A stretch of 57,432 nt of DNA from an uncultured bacterium (GTDB lineage Bacteria; Cyanobacteriota; Vampirovibrionia; Gastranaerophilales; Gastranaerophilaceae). The stretch covers positions 1-57,432 of the forward strand of contig CASFNW010000016.1 of the NCBI GenBank assembly GCA_949296245.1, read 5' to 3'. Below the pieces are notes generated by a model. The model saw nothing but the letters and a program-made list of their open reading frames with translations. It did no database searches and was not told the origin of the DNA. Below are positions 1-7,539 of the stretch, piece by piece (position 1 is the first letter of the stretch; each line of letters opens with the position of its first letter). The translations under genes were made by a program, and so were the position numbers.

Positions 1-33
1 GCTGTAAAAATTGCCTCAAAACACAACTGTTTC

Positions 34-80
34 TAACCAAGGTTACAACAGGGGCGTGCCGCCCCCGTACCCCCTGCTGT
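34..80. repeat. G+C-rich hairpin repeat at the window start
   Basis: A G+C-rich block stands out in A+T-rich DNA. Bases 51-56 (GGGGCG) and 60-65 (CGCCCC) form a perfect 6-bp stem with a 3-nt loop. An outer AACAG (47-51) can pair with CTGTT (76-80). The adjoining bases 34-49, read on the minus strand (GTTGTAACCTTGGTTA), match the tandem repeat at 18112-18173 in 15 of 16 positions. It looks like a copy of a dispersed intergenic hairpin element. Its function is unknown and the copy may extend beyond the window. Confidence 0.55.
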
Positions 81-198
81 TTATTGAAAAACTTTTTAAT
101 TTTACATAATAAATATTATCAATATATAAAATTTTAGATTTGTAAATTATTTGTCCTGTTTAATGACATGATATATCCTGTTAAATAAGGATATTGTG

Positions 199-1833
199 AT
201 GTATAAGTCTAAAAGAATAATAGTTGTTGATGATGAGCAGATAATGCTCTCAACTTTAAAAATGCTCCTTGAACTCGAGGGGTTTACAAATACTGCTTAT
301 TTTAACAAACCGCAGGAGGCACTTTCCGATATAAAAGAGACCTCTCCGGATTTGATTCTGTCTGATTTTATGATGCCTGATATGAACGGGATTGAATTTT
401 TATCAGAGGCAAAAAAATTATGTCCGGATGTGAGCATGATACTGCTTACAGGATATGCGGATAAAGAAAATGCAATAAAAGCAATAAATGAAGTAGGAAT
501 ATACAAATATATTGAAAAGCCCTGGGATAATGAGGATTTACTTATCAGCATAAGAAACGGTCTTGAAAGAAGCGGTCTTATAAGTGAATTAAACAATAAA
601 ATTGATGAACTTTCGCAGGCAAAATCCCAGCTCGAAAAATATTCTCATTCGTTAGAAGAAATAGTAATGCAAAAAACATCTGACCTTGTAGAGTCAAACA
701 CAAAGCTCAGTGCCATTATAAACTATTGTGCCGACGGGATTGTAATAGTTTCATCCGACGCAAAAATAGTTCAGGCAAATCCTGCTTTTGAAAACATAAC
801 AGGGTTGAGTGAAAATTTACTGACCGGTAAATCTTTGAGAGATTTTATTGTTTCAGATGAAAAACAGCTTAAAAAAATAACAAATGAAAAAAAAGAGGTA
901 CTGCTTCGGGATGCTGCCGTTAAAAACTGTATCAATGATAAAAATATTCCTGTAGAAATAAACTTTGCGCCGATTCCGTCTGACAGCAAAGACGATTCTC
1001 AGCTAAATTATGTGGGTGTTGTCAGAAATGTAAGCCTGCAAAAGGAAATGGAAAGACTCAGAGACGATTTTATTGCAACTTTAACCCATGATTTAAGGAC
1101 ACCGCTTCTCGCGGCAATACAGACATTGCAGTTTTTTCTTGACGGCACACTGGGTGATATTGATGAAAAGCCCAAAATGCTTCTTGACACAATGAAAAAA
1201 AGCAATGAAGATATGCTCGGTCTTGTTAATGCGTTGTTAGAAGTTTATAAATACGAATCAGGCAAGCTGAATCTTTGTAAAACTTCTTTTTCATTGAAAC
1301 AGTTTTTACAGGACTGTATCGCGCAGGTTAACGCACTGGCGCAGAAAAAGAATATAGAAATAACTTTGAAATACGAAGATTCTGAAAATGCCGAAATAAC
1401 AGCCGATAGAAATGAACTCCGCCGTGTTGTGCTAAATCTTTGCGGTAACGCACTCAATCATACAAATCAGGGCGGTGCAATAGAAATAGAAGCATTGAAT
1501 AAAGACGGAGATTTAATTCTTAATGTAAAAGACAACGGCTCTGGAATTCCAAAAGAAGATTTGAAAAAGCTGTTTAAAAGGTTTTCTCAGGGTACAAGCC
1601 AGAAACGTTCAGCAGGCACAGGGCTGGGCTTGTATTTATCAAGACAGATTGTAGAAGCACATAACGGAAAAATCTGGGCAGAAAGTAAAGTAGGAAAAGG
1701 AAGTGTATTTTCGTGTCTTATTCCTGAATCGCTAAAATTAAAAGAAGCAGTAAAATTATCTGAGTGGGACCTCGCTTGTAGGAGTGGTACACGGAGTGCG
1801 AGTGGCGCCGAGTCTAGCATTTTACGGGAGTGA
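199..1833 (+). CDS. Hybrid sensor histidine kinase with N-terminal receiver domain
   Basis: Soluble two-component protein with no membrane segment. Residues (counted from a GTG at 196): receiver domain 1-125 with acidic pair D12/D13, phospho-acceptor D57, T85 and K108; coiled coil about 128-170; PAS domain about 170-285; HisKA with H298 in a THDLRTP motif; HATPase_c with N414/N418, G1 box DNGSG (446-450) and G2 box GTGLGL (474-479). I prefer ATG 199 over GTG 196 because AAGG at 187-190 is then at normal spacing. The last 20-25 residues are read from unusually G+C-rich DNA and do not look like kinase sequence. The partner is probably the NarL-type regulator at 1966. The signal sensed is unknown. 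Confidence 0.93.
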   Translation: MYKSKRIIVVDDEQIMLSTLKMLLELEGFTNTAYFNKPQEALSDIKETSPDLILSDFMMPDMNGIEFLSEAKKLCPDVSMILLTGYADKENAIKAINEVGIYKYIEKPWDNEDLLISIRNGLERSGLISELNNKIDELSQAKSQLEKYSHSLEEIVMQKTSDLVESNTKLSAIINYCADGIVIVSSDAKIVQANPAFENITGLSENLLTGKSLRDFIVSDEKQLKKITNEKKEVLLRDAAVKNCINDKNIPVEINFAPIPSDSKDDSQLNYVGVVRNVSLQKEMERLRDDFIATLTHDLRTPLLAAIQTLQFFLDGTLGDIDEKPKMLLDTMKKSNEDMLGLVNALLEVYKYESGKLNLCKTSFSLKQFLQDCIAQVNALAQKKNIEITLKYEDSENAEITADRNELRRVVLNLCGNALNHTNQGGAIEIEALNKDGDLILNVKDNGSGIPKEDLKKLFKRFSQGTSQKRSAGTGLGLYLSRQIVEAHNGKIWAESKVGKGSVFSCLIPESLKLKEAVKLSEWDLACRSGTRSASGAESSILRE

Positions 1834-1850
1834 CCCCATGCACTTGTTGG
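1765..1850. repeat. G+C-rich block at kinase 3' end (possible repeat insertion)
   Basis: This stretch is visibly richer in G and C than the genes on either side and contains direct sub-motifs such as GGAGTG and GAGTGG. It encodes the non-conserved tail of the histidine kinase and then continues as intergenic DNA. The likeliest reading is a small repeat that landed at the 3' end of the gene and replaced the original stop codon. No second copy was found in this window, so its repeat status is inference. Confidence 0.35.
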
Positions 1851-1918
1851 CTGTGCCGGACTTATTTTTAAACAATGAACTTGTTTATTACACAGGTTCA
1901 ACAAGTAGTCGAAGTCAG

Positions 1919-1946
1919 TTGACGATATGAAATAACAAAATATAGT
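1919..1946 (+). promoter_or_regulatory. Candidate sigma-70 promoter for the NarL-type regulator
   Basis: TTGACG (1919-1924), a 16-bp spacer and TATAGT (1941-1946) lie just upstream of the ATG at 1966. Transcription would begin near 1953, giving a very short leader that still holds the ribosome-binding site GGGGAA (1955-1960). Confidence 0.55.
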
Positions 1947-1965
1947 TTTATACCGGGGAAAATAT

Positions 1966-2643
1966 ATGAGTGATAAAGATATAAAAGTACTGTTAATAGA
2001 AGACCATATGATGATAAGAATGGGAACTGCTCTTGTCATAGAAAAAACAGAAGGGATAACTCTTGCCGGCGAAGCCGAAGACGGAGTACAGGGTGTGGAA
2101 ATGGCAAAAGAACTTCTGCCGGATGTAATTCTTATGGACATAGGACTTCCTGTAATTGACGGTATTGAAGCAACAAAAAGGATAAAAGACTTAAAATTAA
2201 ACAGCAAAATTCTTATTTTTACCTCCCGCGAAAATGATGATGATGTGTTTGCTGCACTGGCAGCCGGTGCTGACGGCTATATTATGAAAGGGGCAACTCC
2301 GCAGCAGCTTACATCTGCTATTTTTGCAGTAAATGAAGGTACAGCATGGCTTGATCCGGCTATTGCAAGGCTGGTTTTATCAAATGTACAAAGACAAAAA
2401 TCAGATGATTCTGCTACAAATTCAATAAATTATAAAACAGGGAAAAATACATTCGGGCTCACTGACAGAGAAATGGAAGTTCTTGCATTGATTGTGGACG
2501 GTTTATCGAATCCCGAAATTGCTGATAAACTTTTTATTACCAGAGCAACGGCAAAAGCACATGTTCACAGTATACTGCAGAAGCTTTATGTGGATGACAG
2601 GACTCAGGCAGCTGTTACGGCAATGCGTGAGGGGCTTGTATAA
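1966..2643 (+). CDS. NarL/FixJ-family response regulator
   Basis: Two-domain DNA-binding response regulator of 225 aa. The receiver domain (about 1-125) has acidic E12/D13, phospho-acceptor D58 in a VILMDIGLP context, and K108. A LuxR-type helix-turn-helix occupies about 160-225, with the family signature LTDREMEVLALI and a TAKAHVHSILQKL recognition region. The hybrid kinase lies just upstream but has its own receiver, so the pair may form a phosphorelay or act in parallel. The stop codon abuts the ATG of the next gene, so regulator, propeller-like protein, two ABC permeases and bioA are probably co-transcribed and perhaps autoregulated. Confidence 0.95.
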   Translation: MSDKDIKVLLIEDHMMIRMGTALVIEKTEGITLAGEAEDGVQGVEMAKELLPDVILMDIGLPVIDGIEATKRIKDLKLNSKILIFTSRENDDDVFAALAAGADGYIMKGATPQQLTSAIFAVNEGTAWLDPAIARLVLSNVQRQKSDDSATNSINYKTGKNTFGLTDREMEVLALIVDGLSNPEIADKLFITRATAKAHVHSILQKLYVDDRTQAAVTAMREGLV

Positions 2644-3651
2644 ATGGAAAGCCGTCCAAAGCATACATTACAGAGAATGACGAAGAGGTTTGTACGCTTT
2701 TTCGCAGCAATGCTTTTGTGTATATGTGTAATTAATACAGCAGAAGCATTTGATTTTGAAAGAGACGTTGCATCAAAATTTTTCTGGACAAAAAGCTATA
2801 AAAAAGCCCATCCCGCACCGACAAACAATATGCCCAAAACGATGCAGGAATATTACAGAGAAGTAAACAAAGCCGCTGCAAAAAATATGCAGATTCCTTC
2901 TCCGAAATTTGAAAAAGATGACAAACTTGTAGATTTACCTGATCCTGAATTACTCTTGAGAAAATACAACAATCCCCCTGGGACAATTGACATAAACCTG
3001 AACTCACTAAAAAAGAAAAGACAGATAAACTCTATAGGTGTTGTCTCTCCTCAATATGACAAAATGGTTTATTCAACAGTCTTTTACTATCCTTCTACAA
3101 AAACAGCTTCTTCTGAACTGTATTTGATGAATCTGGATATGGACAAAGACATACAATCCAGAATAGAAGATGCTCATATTAATCATGGAAAAACAACAAT
3201 CTACAGAACAGAGATGAACTCTCTTGATTTGGATATTCAAAAAACACTTACTGTCCTGGACTGGTCGGCTGACGGCAAACAAATTGCGTTTAAAGAAAAG
3301 ATATCATTTACCCCGGAAGGTTTGTGGAAAACTAATCTTATAGTTTATAATCTTGAAACAGGCTCAATAAAAGAATTGAGTGAAGTAAGAGGTGCGATAG
3401 AATACTATTGGCGGCAGCATAACCTGAATTTAAAAAATTACAGATGGGATATTTATCCTATGGGCTGGGATTCTATTAATCCTGAAAGAATAATTGTCTT
3501 TGCTTATGCTGCAACAGGAGAAAAACCAAAGTACCTCGGAGCATGGTCTGTTGATTATAAAGGTGACAGAGCAATGCTTATGTCCTTAACATCAACCGAT
3601 TTTACGGTAACACAAAACGGCTCATGCCTGAAAACAAGACTTAAAAACTGA
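2644..3651 (+). CDS. Secreted protein with TolB/PD40-like beta-propeller motifs
   Basis: 335-aa exported protein of no family I can name. A basic N-terminus and hydrophobic stretch (about 18-32, cleavable near AEA at 33-35) form a signal peptide. The start may be ATG 2644, touching the previous stop, or ATG 2677, which gives a more compact signal. Two segments resemble TolB/PD40 blades: SPQYDKMVYS (135-144) followed by ELYLMNLD, and WSADGKQIAF (207-216). It precedes two sugar-type ABC permeases where a solute-binding protein would be expected, but it does not resemble one. A periplasmic accessory or sensing role is possible but unproven. Confidence 0.75.
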   Translation: MESRPKHTLQRMTKRFVRFFAAMLLCICVINTAEAFDFERDVASKFFWTKSYKKAHPAPTNNMPKTMQEYYREVNKAAAKNMQIPSPKFEKDDKLVDLPDPELLLRKYNNPPGTIDINLNSLKKKRQINSIGVVSPQYDKMVYSTVFYYPSTKTASSELYLMNLDMDKDIQSRIEDAHINHGKTTIYRTEMNSLDLDIQKTLTVLDWSADGKQIAFKEKISFTPEGLWKTNLIVYNLETGSIKELSEVRGAIEYYWRQHNLNLKNYRWDIYPMGWDSINPERIIVFAYAATGEKPKYLGAWSVDYKGDRAMLMSLTSTDFTVTQNGSCLKTRLKN

Positions 3652-3659
3652 GGAGTGAA

Positions 3660-4532
3660 ATGTATAAATATTATAAAAAATATGTACCGTATTTGTTTTT
3701 GCTGCCGGCGGCAGTAATATTAATACTGTTCTTTTTTGTACCTTTTTTTGAAACAATTGTACTGAGCTTTTTTGATTACAATTCAAATATTTATCAACCT
3801 GCATTTGTATCTATTGACAATTACATAACCCTTTTAAAAAGTCCTGTTTTTTACAAGGTTATGTTAAATACGTTTATTTATTTGATAGGAGCGGTGCCTT
3901 TTCTTGTTGTCTTTCCTTTGATAATAGCTATTATGATAAATCAGAAAATCAAAGGGATTACGCTGTATAAAATTTTAATATACCTGCCTGTAATAGTATC
4001 TATAGTTGTTGCGGCTATAGCATTCAAATGGTTATATGCACAGCAGGGTATATTGAATTATGTAATGGGACTTTTTCATATCAATCCGATAGGATGGCTT
4101 ACGGATCCCAATGTAGCACTTTATTCGGTAATTCTTGTTACTGTCTGGAAGGGCATCGGCTATTATATGATGATTTATCTGTCAGCACTGATGGGAGTTC
4201 CTAAAGATTTATACGAAGCCTGTGAAGTAGACGGAGCAAATCCCGTTACAAAACATCTTACGGTCACACTGCCTCACCTTATGCCAACAATAGGACTTGT
4301 CACAATGATTTCTTCAATATCTGCAATGAAAGTGTTTGTAGAGATTTATGTTATGACAAAAGGCGGACCGCTTGATGCAAGCAAAACTATCGTTTACTAC
4401 ATATATGAAAGGGCATTTGAAAATCTTGATCTTGGAATAGCTTCTGCAGCATCAGTTATACTGCTTATAGTTGTTCTTGTATTATCAATTTTGAATTTTA
4501 CTATGTTTGAGCACAAACAGTATCAGCTTTAG
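3660..4532 (+). CDS. ABC transporter permease, MalF/UgpA type
   Basis: 290-aa integral membrane permease of the carbohydrate-uptake (CUT1) class with about six hydrophobic segments, starting at residues 10-30. The cytoplasmic EAA loop that docks the ATPase is present as EACEVDGA (186-193) followed by a conserved LP. AGGAG at 3651-3655 is a good ribosome-binding site, 8 nt after the previous stop. The gene immediately downstream is its MalG/UgpE-type partner. No ATPase or solute-binding protein gene is in this window. The substrate cannot be told from sequence; sugar or glycerol-3-phosphate families are closest by type. Confidence 0.93.
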   Translation: MYKYYKKYVPYLFLLPAAVILILFFFVPFFETIVLSFFDYNSNIYQPAFVSIDNYITLLKSPVFYKVMLNTFIYLIGAVPFLVVFPLIIAIMINQKIKGITLYKILIYLPVIVSIVVAAIAFKWLYAQQGILNYVMGLFHINPIGWLTDPNVALYSVILVTVWKGIGYYMMIYLSALMGVPKDLYEACEVDGANPVTKHLTVTLPHLMPTIGLVTMISSISAMKVFVEIYVMTKGGPLDASKTIVYYIYERAFENLDLGIASAASVILLIVVLVLSILNFTMFEHKQYQL

Positions 4533-4540
4533 AGGGGAAT

Positions 4541-5392
4541 ATGAAGAATTTTAAAAGTATATCAAGAGGATTTTTTATACACGCGTCACTTATAATCGTA
4601 TCACTGCTGTCCATATTTCCTTTCTTATGGCTTATGTCAACGGCAATGAAAGGACCGGATGAAAACATATTTCAGTATCCGCCGGTATTTTTCCCCCAGC
4701 ATCCGACCTGGGCAAACTTTAAAGGCGTGTGGAACCAGATACCTTTTATTCTCTATTTTATAAACAGTATGGTGGTTGCAGGATTCACCGTTGTATTAAA
4801 CCTTATACTGTCTGCTCTTGCGGCTTATCCGCTTGCGAGAATGGATTTTAAAGGTAAAAAGACTGTTTTTTATGCTACATTAGCAACTATTATGATTCCT
4901 TTTCAGGCGATTATGCTGCCTGTATATCTGATAATTTTGAAGCTTCACATGGTAGACTCCGTAAATAATTTTATGGGGTTTCTTGGCTTGATTCTTCCGT
5001 TTGCGGTAAATGCTTTCGGAATATTTTTAATGAGACAGGCTTTTCTTGCCATACCAAAAGAAATGGAAGAGGCTGCTTTTGTTGACGGCTGCAATGTTTT
5101 TCAAATATGGTGGAAAATTCTTCTGCCTATGGTAAAACCGACTCTTGCAGTACTTGCAATTTTCACTTTTATCGGCTCTTGGGGGGAATTTTTATGGCCG
5201 AGTATTGTTTTGACAAAGAAAGCCTTATATACTCTGCCTGTCGGTGTTAATGACCTGCAGGGAATGTTTAGTGCAAACTGGAGATATATTGCGGCAGGCT
5301 CCATCATTGCAACAATACCTATTTTAATATTCTTTATTGCAATGCAAAAATATTTTATATCCGGAGAAAACGACGGTGCTGTAAAAGGATAG
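4541..5392 (+). CDS. ABC transporter permease, MalG/UgpE type
   Basis: 283-aa second permease of the CUT1 carbohydrate-uptake class. It begins with a hydrophobic segment (about 12-32), has six predicted transmembrane helices, and carries the EAA loop EEAAFVDGCN (176-185) followed by LLPMVKP. It follows the UgpA-type partner by 8 nt, with AGAGGGG as ribosome-binding site, and precedes bioA by 7 nt. The pair needs an ATPase supplied from elsewhere, as happens with shared MsmX/UgpC-type ATPases, and a binding protein not seen here. Confidence 0.93.
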   Translation: MKNFKSISRGFFIHASLIIVSLLSIFPFLWLMSTAMKGPDENIFQYPPVFFPQHPTWANFKGVWNQIPFILYFINSMVVAGFTVVLNLILSALAAYPLARMDFKGKKTVFYATLATIMIPFQAIMLPVYLIILKLHMVDSVNNFMGFLGLILPFAVNAFGIFLMRQAFLAIPKEMEEAAFVDGCNVFQIWWKILLPMVKPTLAVLAIFTFIGSWGEFLWPSIVLTKKALYTLPVGVNDLQGMFSANWRYIAAGSIIATIPILIFFIAMQKYFISGENDGAVKG

Positions 5393-5399
5393 AACGCTT

Positions 5400-6767
5400 A
5401 TGAGTACGGAAAAAGATATATTAATACAAAAAGATTTAAAATATGTATGGCACCCGGATACCCAGATGAAACAATACGAGGGTGCAAACTATAAACCGAC
5501 TCTGATAGAAAGAGGAGACGGTATATATGTTATTGATTCAGACGGAAACAGATACATAGATGCAGTTTCTTCTTGGTGGGTAAATACACTGGGACATTCC
5601 GTCCCAAGACTTAATAAAGTACTGCTGGAACAGGCAAACAAAATTGAGCATGTACTGCTTGCCGATTTTACACACCGTCCTGCCATAGAACTGGCGGAAA
5701 GGTTAGTACAGCTTGCAGGAAAGCCGTTTTCAAAAGTTTTTTATTCCGATGACGGTTCTACAGCAGTAGAAGTCGCAATAAAAATGGCTTATCAATACTG
5801 GTATCAAAAAGGACAATCTCAAAAAAAATATTTTGTTTCTATGACTGATTCTTACCACGGTGACACGCTGGGTTCTGTTTCCGTAGGCGGTATTGATATT
5901 TACAAAAAGATTTTTAATCCTCTGGTATTTGAAACCCTGAAGGTGCCGGCACCATATTGTTACAGATGTTCCAAAGGATGCAAAAAAGGCAACTGCAATA
6001 TTGAATGTCTTAAAGATGTTGTAAAATTGTTCAAAGAGCATCATAACGAAATTGCGGCAATCATTGTTGAACCTCTTGTGCAGGGGGCTGCAGGTATGAG
6101 AATGTATCCGGCGGAATACCTTACACGCCTCAGAGTCCTGTGTGATGAGTATAATATATTGCTGATTGATGATGAAGTTGCAATGGCATTTGGCAGAACA
6201 GGCAAGTATTTTGCATTTGAGCACGCTAAAATAAAACCCGATATCTTCTGCGTTGCAAAAGGAATTACCGCAGGATATATTCCGCTTGCAGCAACAATTA
6301 CAACTGATAAAATTTATAATGCTTTTTACGATGATTTTTCCAAATTAAAAACTTTCTATCACGGGCATAGTTTTACGGGGAATCCCATAGCCTGTGCGGT
6401 GGCAGTAGAAACCCTAAAGATTATGGAAGAAGCTAAAATAATTGATAATTTGATGTTTAAATCCGAAGCATTCAAGCAGTCCTTGCAAAAATTCAAACAG
6501 CTAAAACATGTGGGTGATATAAGGCACATAGGAATGATAGGCGCAGTAGAGCTTGTAAAAGACAGAACGACAAAAGAACCTTATAAATTTACGGAAAGAA
6601 TCGGTCACAGGGTATTTTTGCAGGCAATGAAAATGGGTGCTATTTTACGGCCTATAGGCAATGTAATATATTTTATGCCGCCTTTGATTATATCAGAGGA
6701 CGAACTTGAAAGGCTGACCGTGATTGCATACAAAGCCATAAAAAAAGTTACGGAAAACGGTTTTTAA
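5400..6767 (+). CDS. bioA: Adenosylmethionine-8-amino-7-oxononanoate aminotransferase (biotin synthesis)
   Basis: Class III PLP aminotransferase of 455 aa, converting 7-keto-8-aminopelargonate to 7,8-diaminopelargonate in biotin synthesis. BioA hallmarks are a WHP motif near residue 17, SSWWVNTLGH (57-66), PLP-contacting D258 and Schiff-base K287 in VAKGITAGY. A cysteine-rich insert (C187, C190, C194, C199, C203) could bind a metal; I recall similar Cys-rich segments in Bacillus-type BioA. It ends a tight run with ABC permeases rather than with other bio genes. Its stop overlaps the stop of convergent rph within one TTAA. Confidence 0.93.
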   Translation: MSTEKDILIQKDLKYVWHPDTQMKQYEGANYKPTLIERGDGIYVIDSDGNRYIDAVSSWWVNTLGHSVPRLNKVLLEQANKIEHVLLADFTHRPAIELAERLVQLAGKPFSKVFYSDDGSTAVEVAIKMAYQYWYQKGQSQKKYFVSMTDSYHGDTLGSVSVGGIDIYKKIFNPLVFETLKVPAPYCYRCSKGCKKGNCNIECLKDVVKLFKEHHNEIAAIIVEPLVQGAAGMRMYPAEYLTRLRVLCDEYNILLIDDEVAMAFGRTGKYFAFEHAKIKPDIFCVAKGITAGYIPLAATITTDKIYNAFYDDFSKLKTFYHGHSFTGNPIACAVAVETLKIMEEAKIIDNLMFKSEAFKQSLQKFKQLKHVGDIRHIGMIGAVELVKDRTTKEPYKFTERIGHRVFLQAMKMGAILRPIGNVIYFMPPLIISEDELERLTVIAYKAIKKVTENGF

Positions 6768-7465
6768 TATCGTTTTATTATTTCTTGTATTGCGGTTTCC
6801 GCTGTATCCAGAATTTTGTATAGCTCCTGTTTTGTAAAAGGATTACCCTCTGCTGTTGTCTGGAATTCAATTATTTTACCGCTTTGCGTCATAACGACAT
6901 TAGAGTCAACCTGAGCATGAGAATCCTCAGAATAATCCAGATCAAGCTTAATTTCACCGTCAATCAATCCGACAGATACCGCTGCAATAGGTTCTAAGAT
7001 TGGGTTTTCTGATAATTTCCCTTCTTTCATAAGCTTTTTTACGGCCTGTTCAAGCACGATATAGCCCCCGCAAATACTGGCGCATCTGGTTCCGCCGTCA
7101 GCCTGTATTACATCAGCATCGATTGTAATGGTCATTCCGGTCATTTTTTCTAAGTCAACACAAGAACGGAGGCTTCTTCCGATTAAACGCTGGATTTCCT
7201 GTGTTCTGCCGGAGATTTTAGTTCTTTCTCTCTGGCATCTTGTATGTGTCGATGTAGGCAAAAGAGAATATTCTGCTGTTACCCAGCCTCTAGGGTCATC
7301 TTTTTCCATCCATTTAGGAGCTTTTTCGTCTACAGATGCCGTGACAATAACTTTTGTATCGCCAAATTCAACAAGCACAGAGCTTAGAGCATGTTTTGTA
7401 TAATCTTTTATAAAATTAATTTCTCTTAATTCATTGTTCTTTCTGCCGTTTAATCTTTCAGACAT
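6764..7465 (-). CDS. rph: Ribonuclease PH
   Basis: 233-aa phosphorolytic 3'-to-5' exoribonuclease that trims tRNA 3' ends, normally a hexamer. Signatures include GRTQEIQRLIGRSLR and DADVIQADGGTR, and the length matches full-size bacterial RNase PH. A strong AAAGGAG precedes the ATG. It converges on bioA, the two TAA stops sharing 6764-6767, and is divergent from metG across a 74-bp gap. The remainder is ordinary for the family. Confidence 0.96.
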   Translation of the reverse strand: MSERLNGRKNNELREINFIKDYTKHALSSVLVEFGDTKVIVTASVDEKAPKWMEKDDPRGWVTAEYSLLPTSTHTRCQRERTKISGRTQEIQRLIGRSLRSCVDLEKMTGMTITIDADVIQADGGTRCASICGGYIVLEQAVKKLMKEGKLSENPILEPIAAVSVGLIDGEIKLDLDYSEDSHAQVDSNVVMTQSGKIIEFQTTAEGNPFTKQELYKILDTAETAIQEIIKRY

Positions 7466-7493
7466 TTTATAGCTCCTTTATTCTCTAAGCATT

Positions 7494-7523
7494 TTGTGAT
7501 AATTTTATCTTATCAAATATTAT
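7494..7523 (+). promoter_or_regulatory. Candidate promoter for metG-prfB
   Basis: TTGTGA (7494-7499), an 18-bp spacer and TATTAT (7518-7523) lie in the 74-bp gap between divergent rph and metG. The transcript would start about 10 nt before the metG ATG at 7540. Confidence 0.5.
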
Positions 7524-7539
7524 TAAAGTGGGATAGATT

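Noticed and set aside
1587..2207. 206-codon minus-strand frame opposite the kinase and regulator genes
   Set aside because: It is antisense to two well-conserved genes; its sequence has no recognisable family features.
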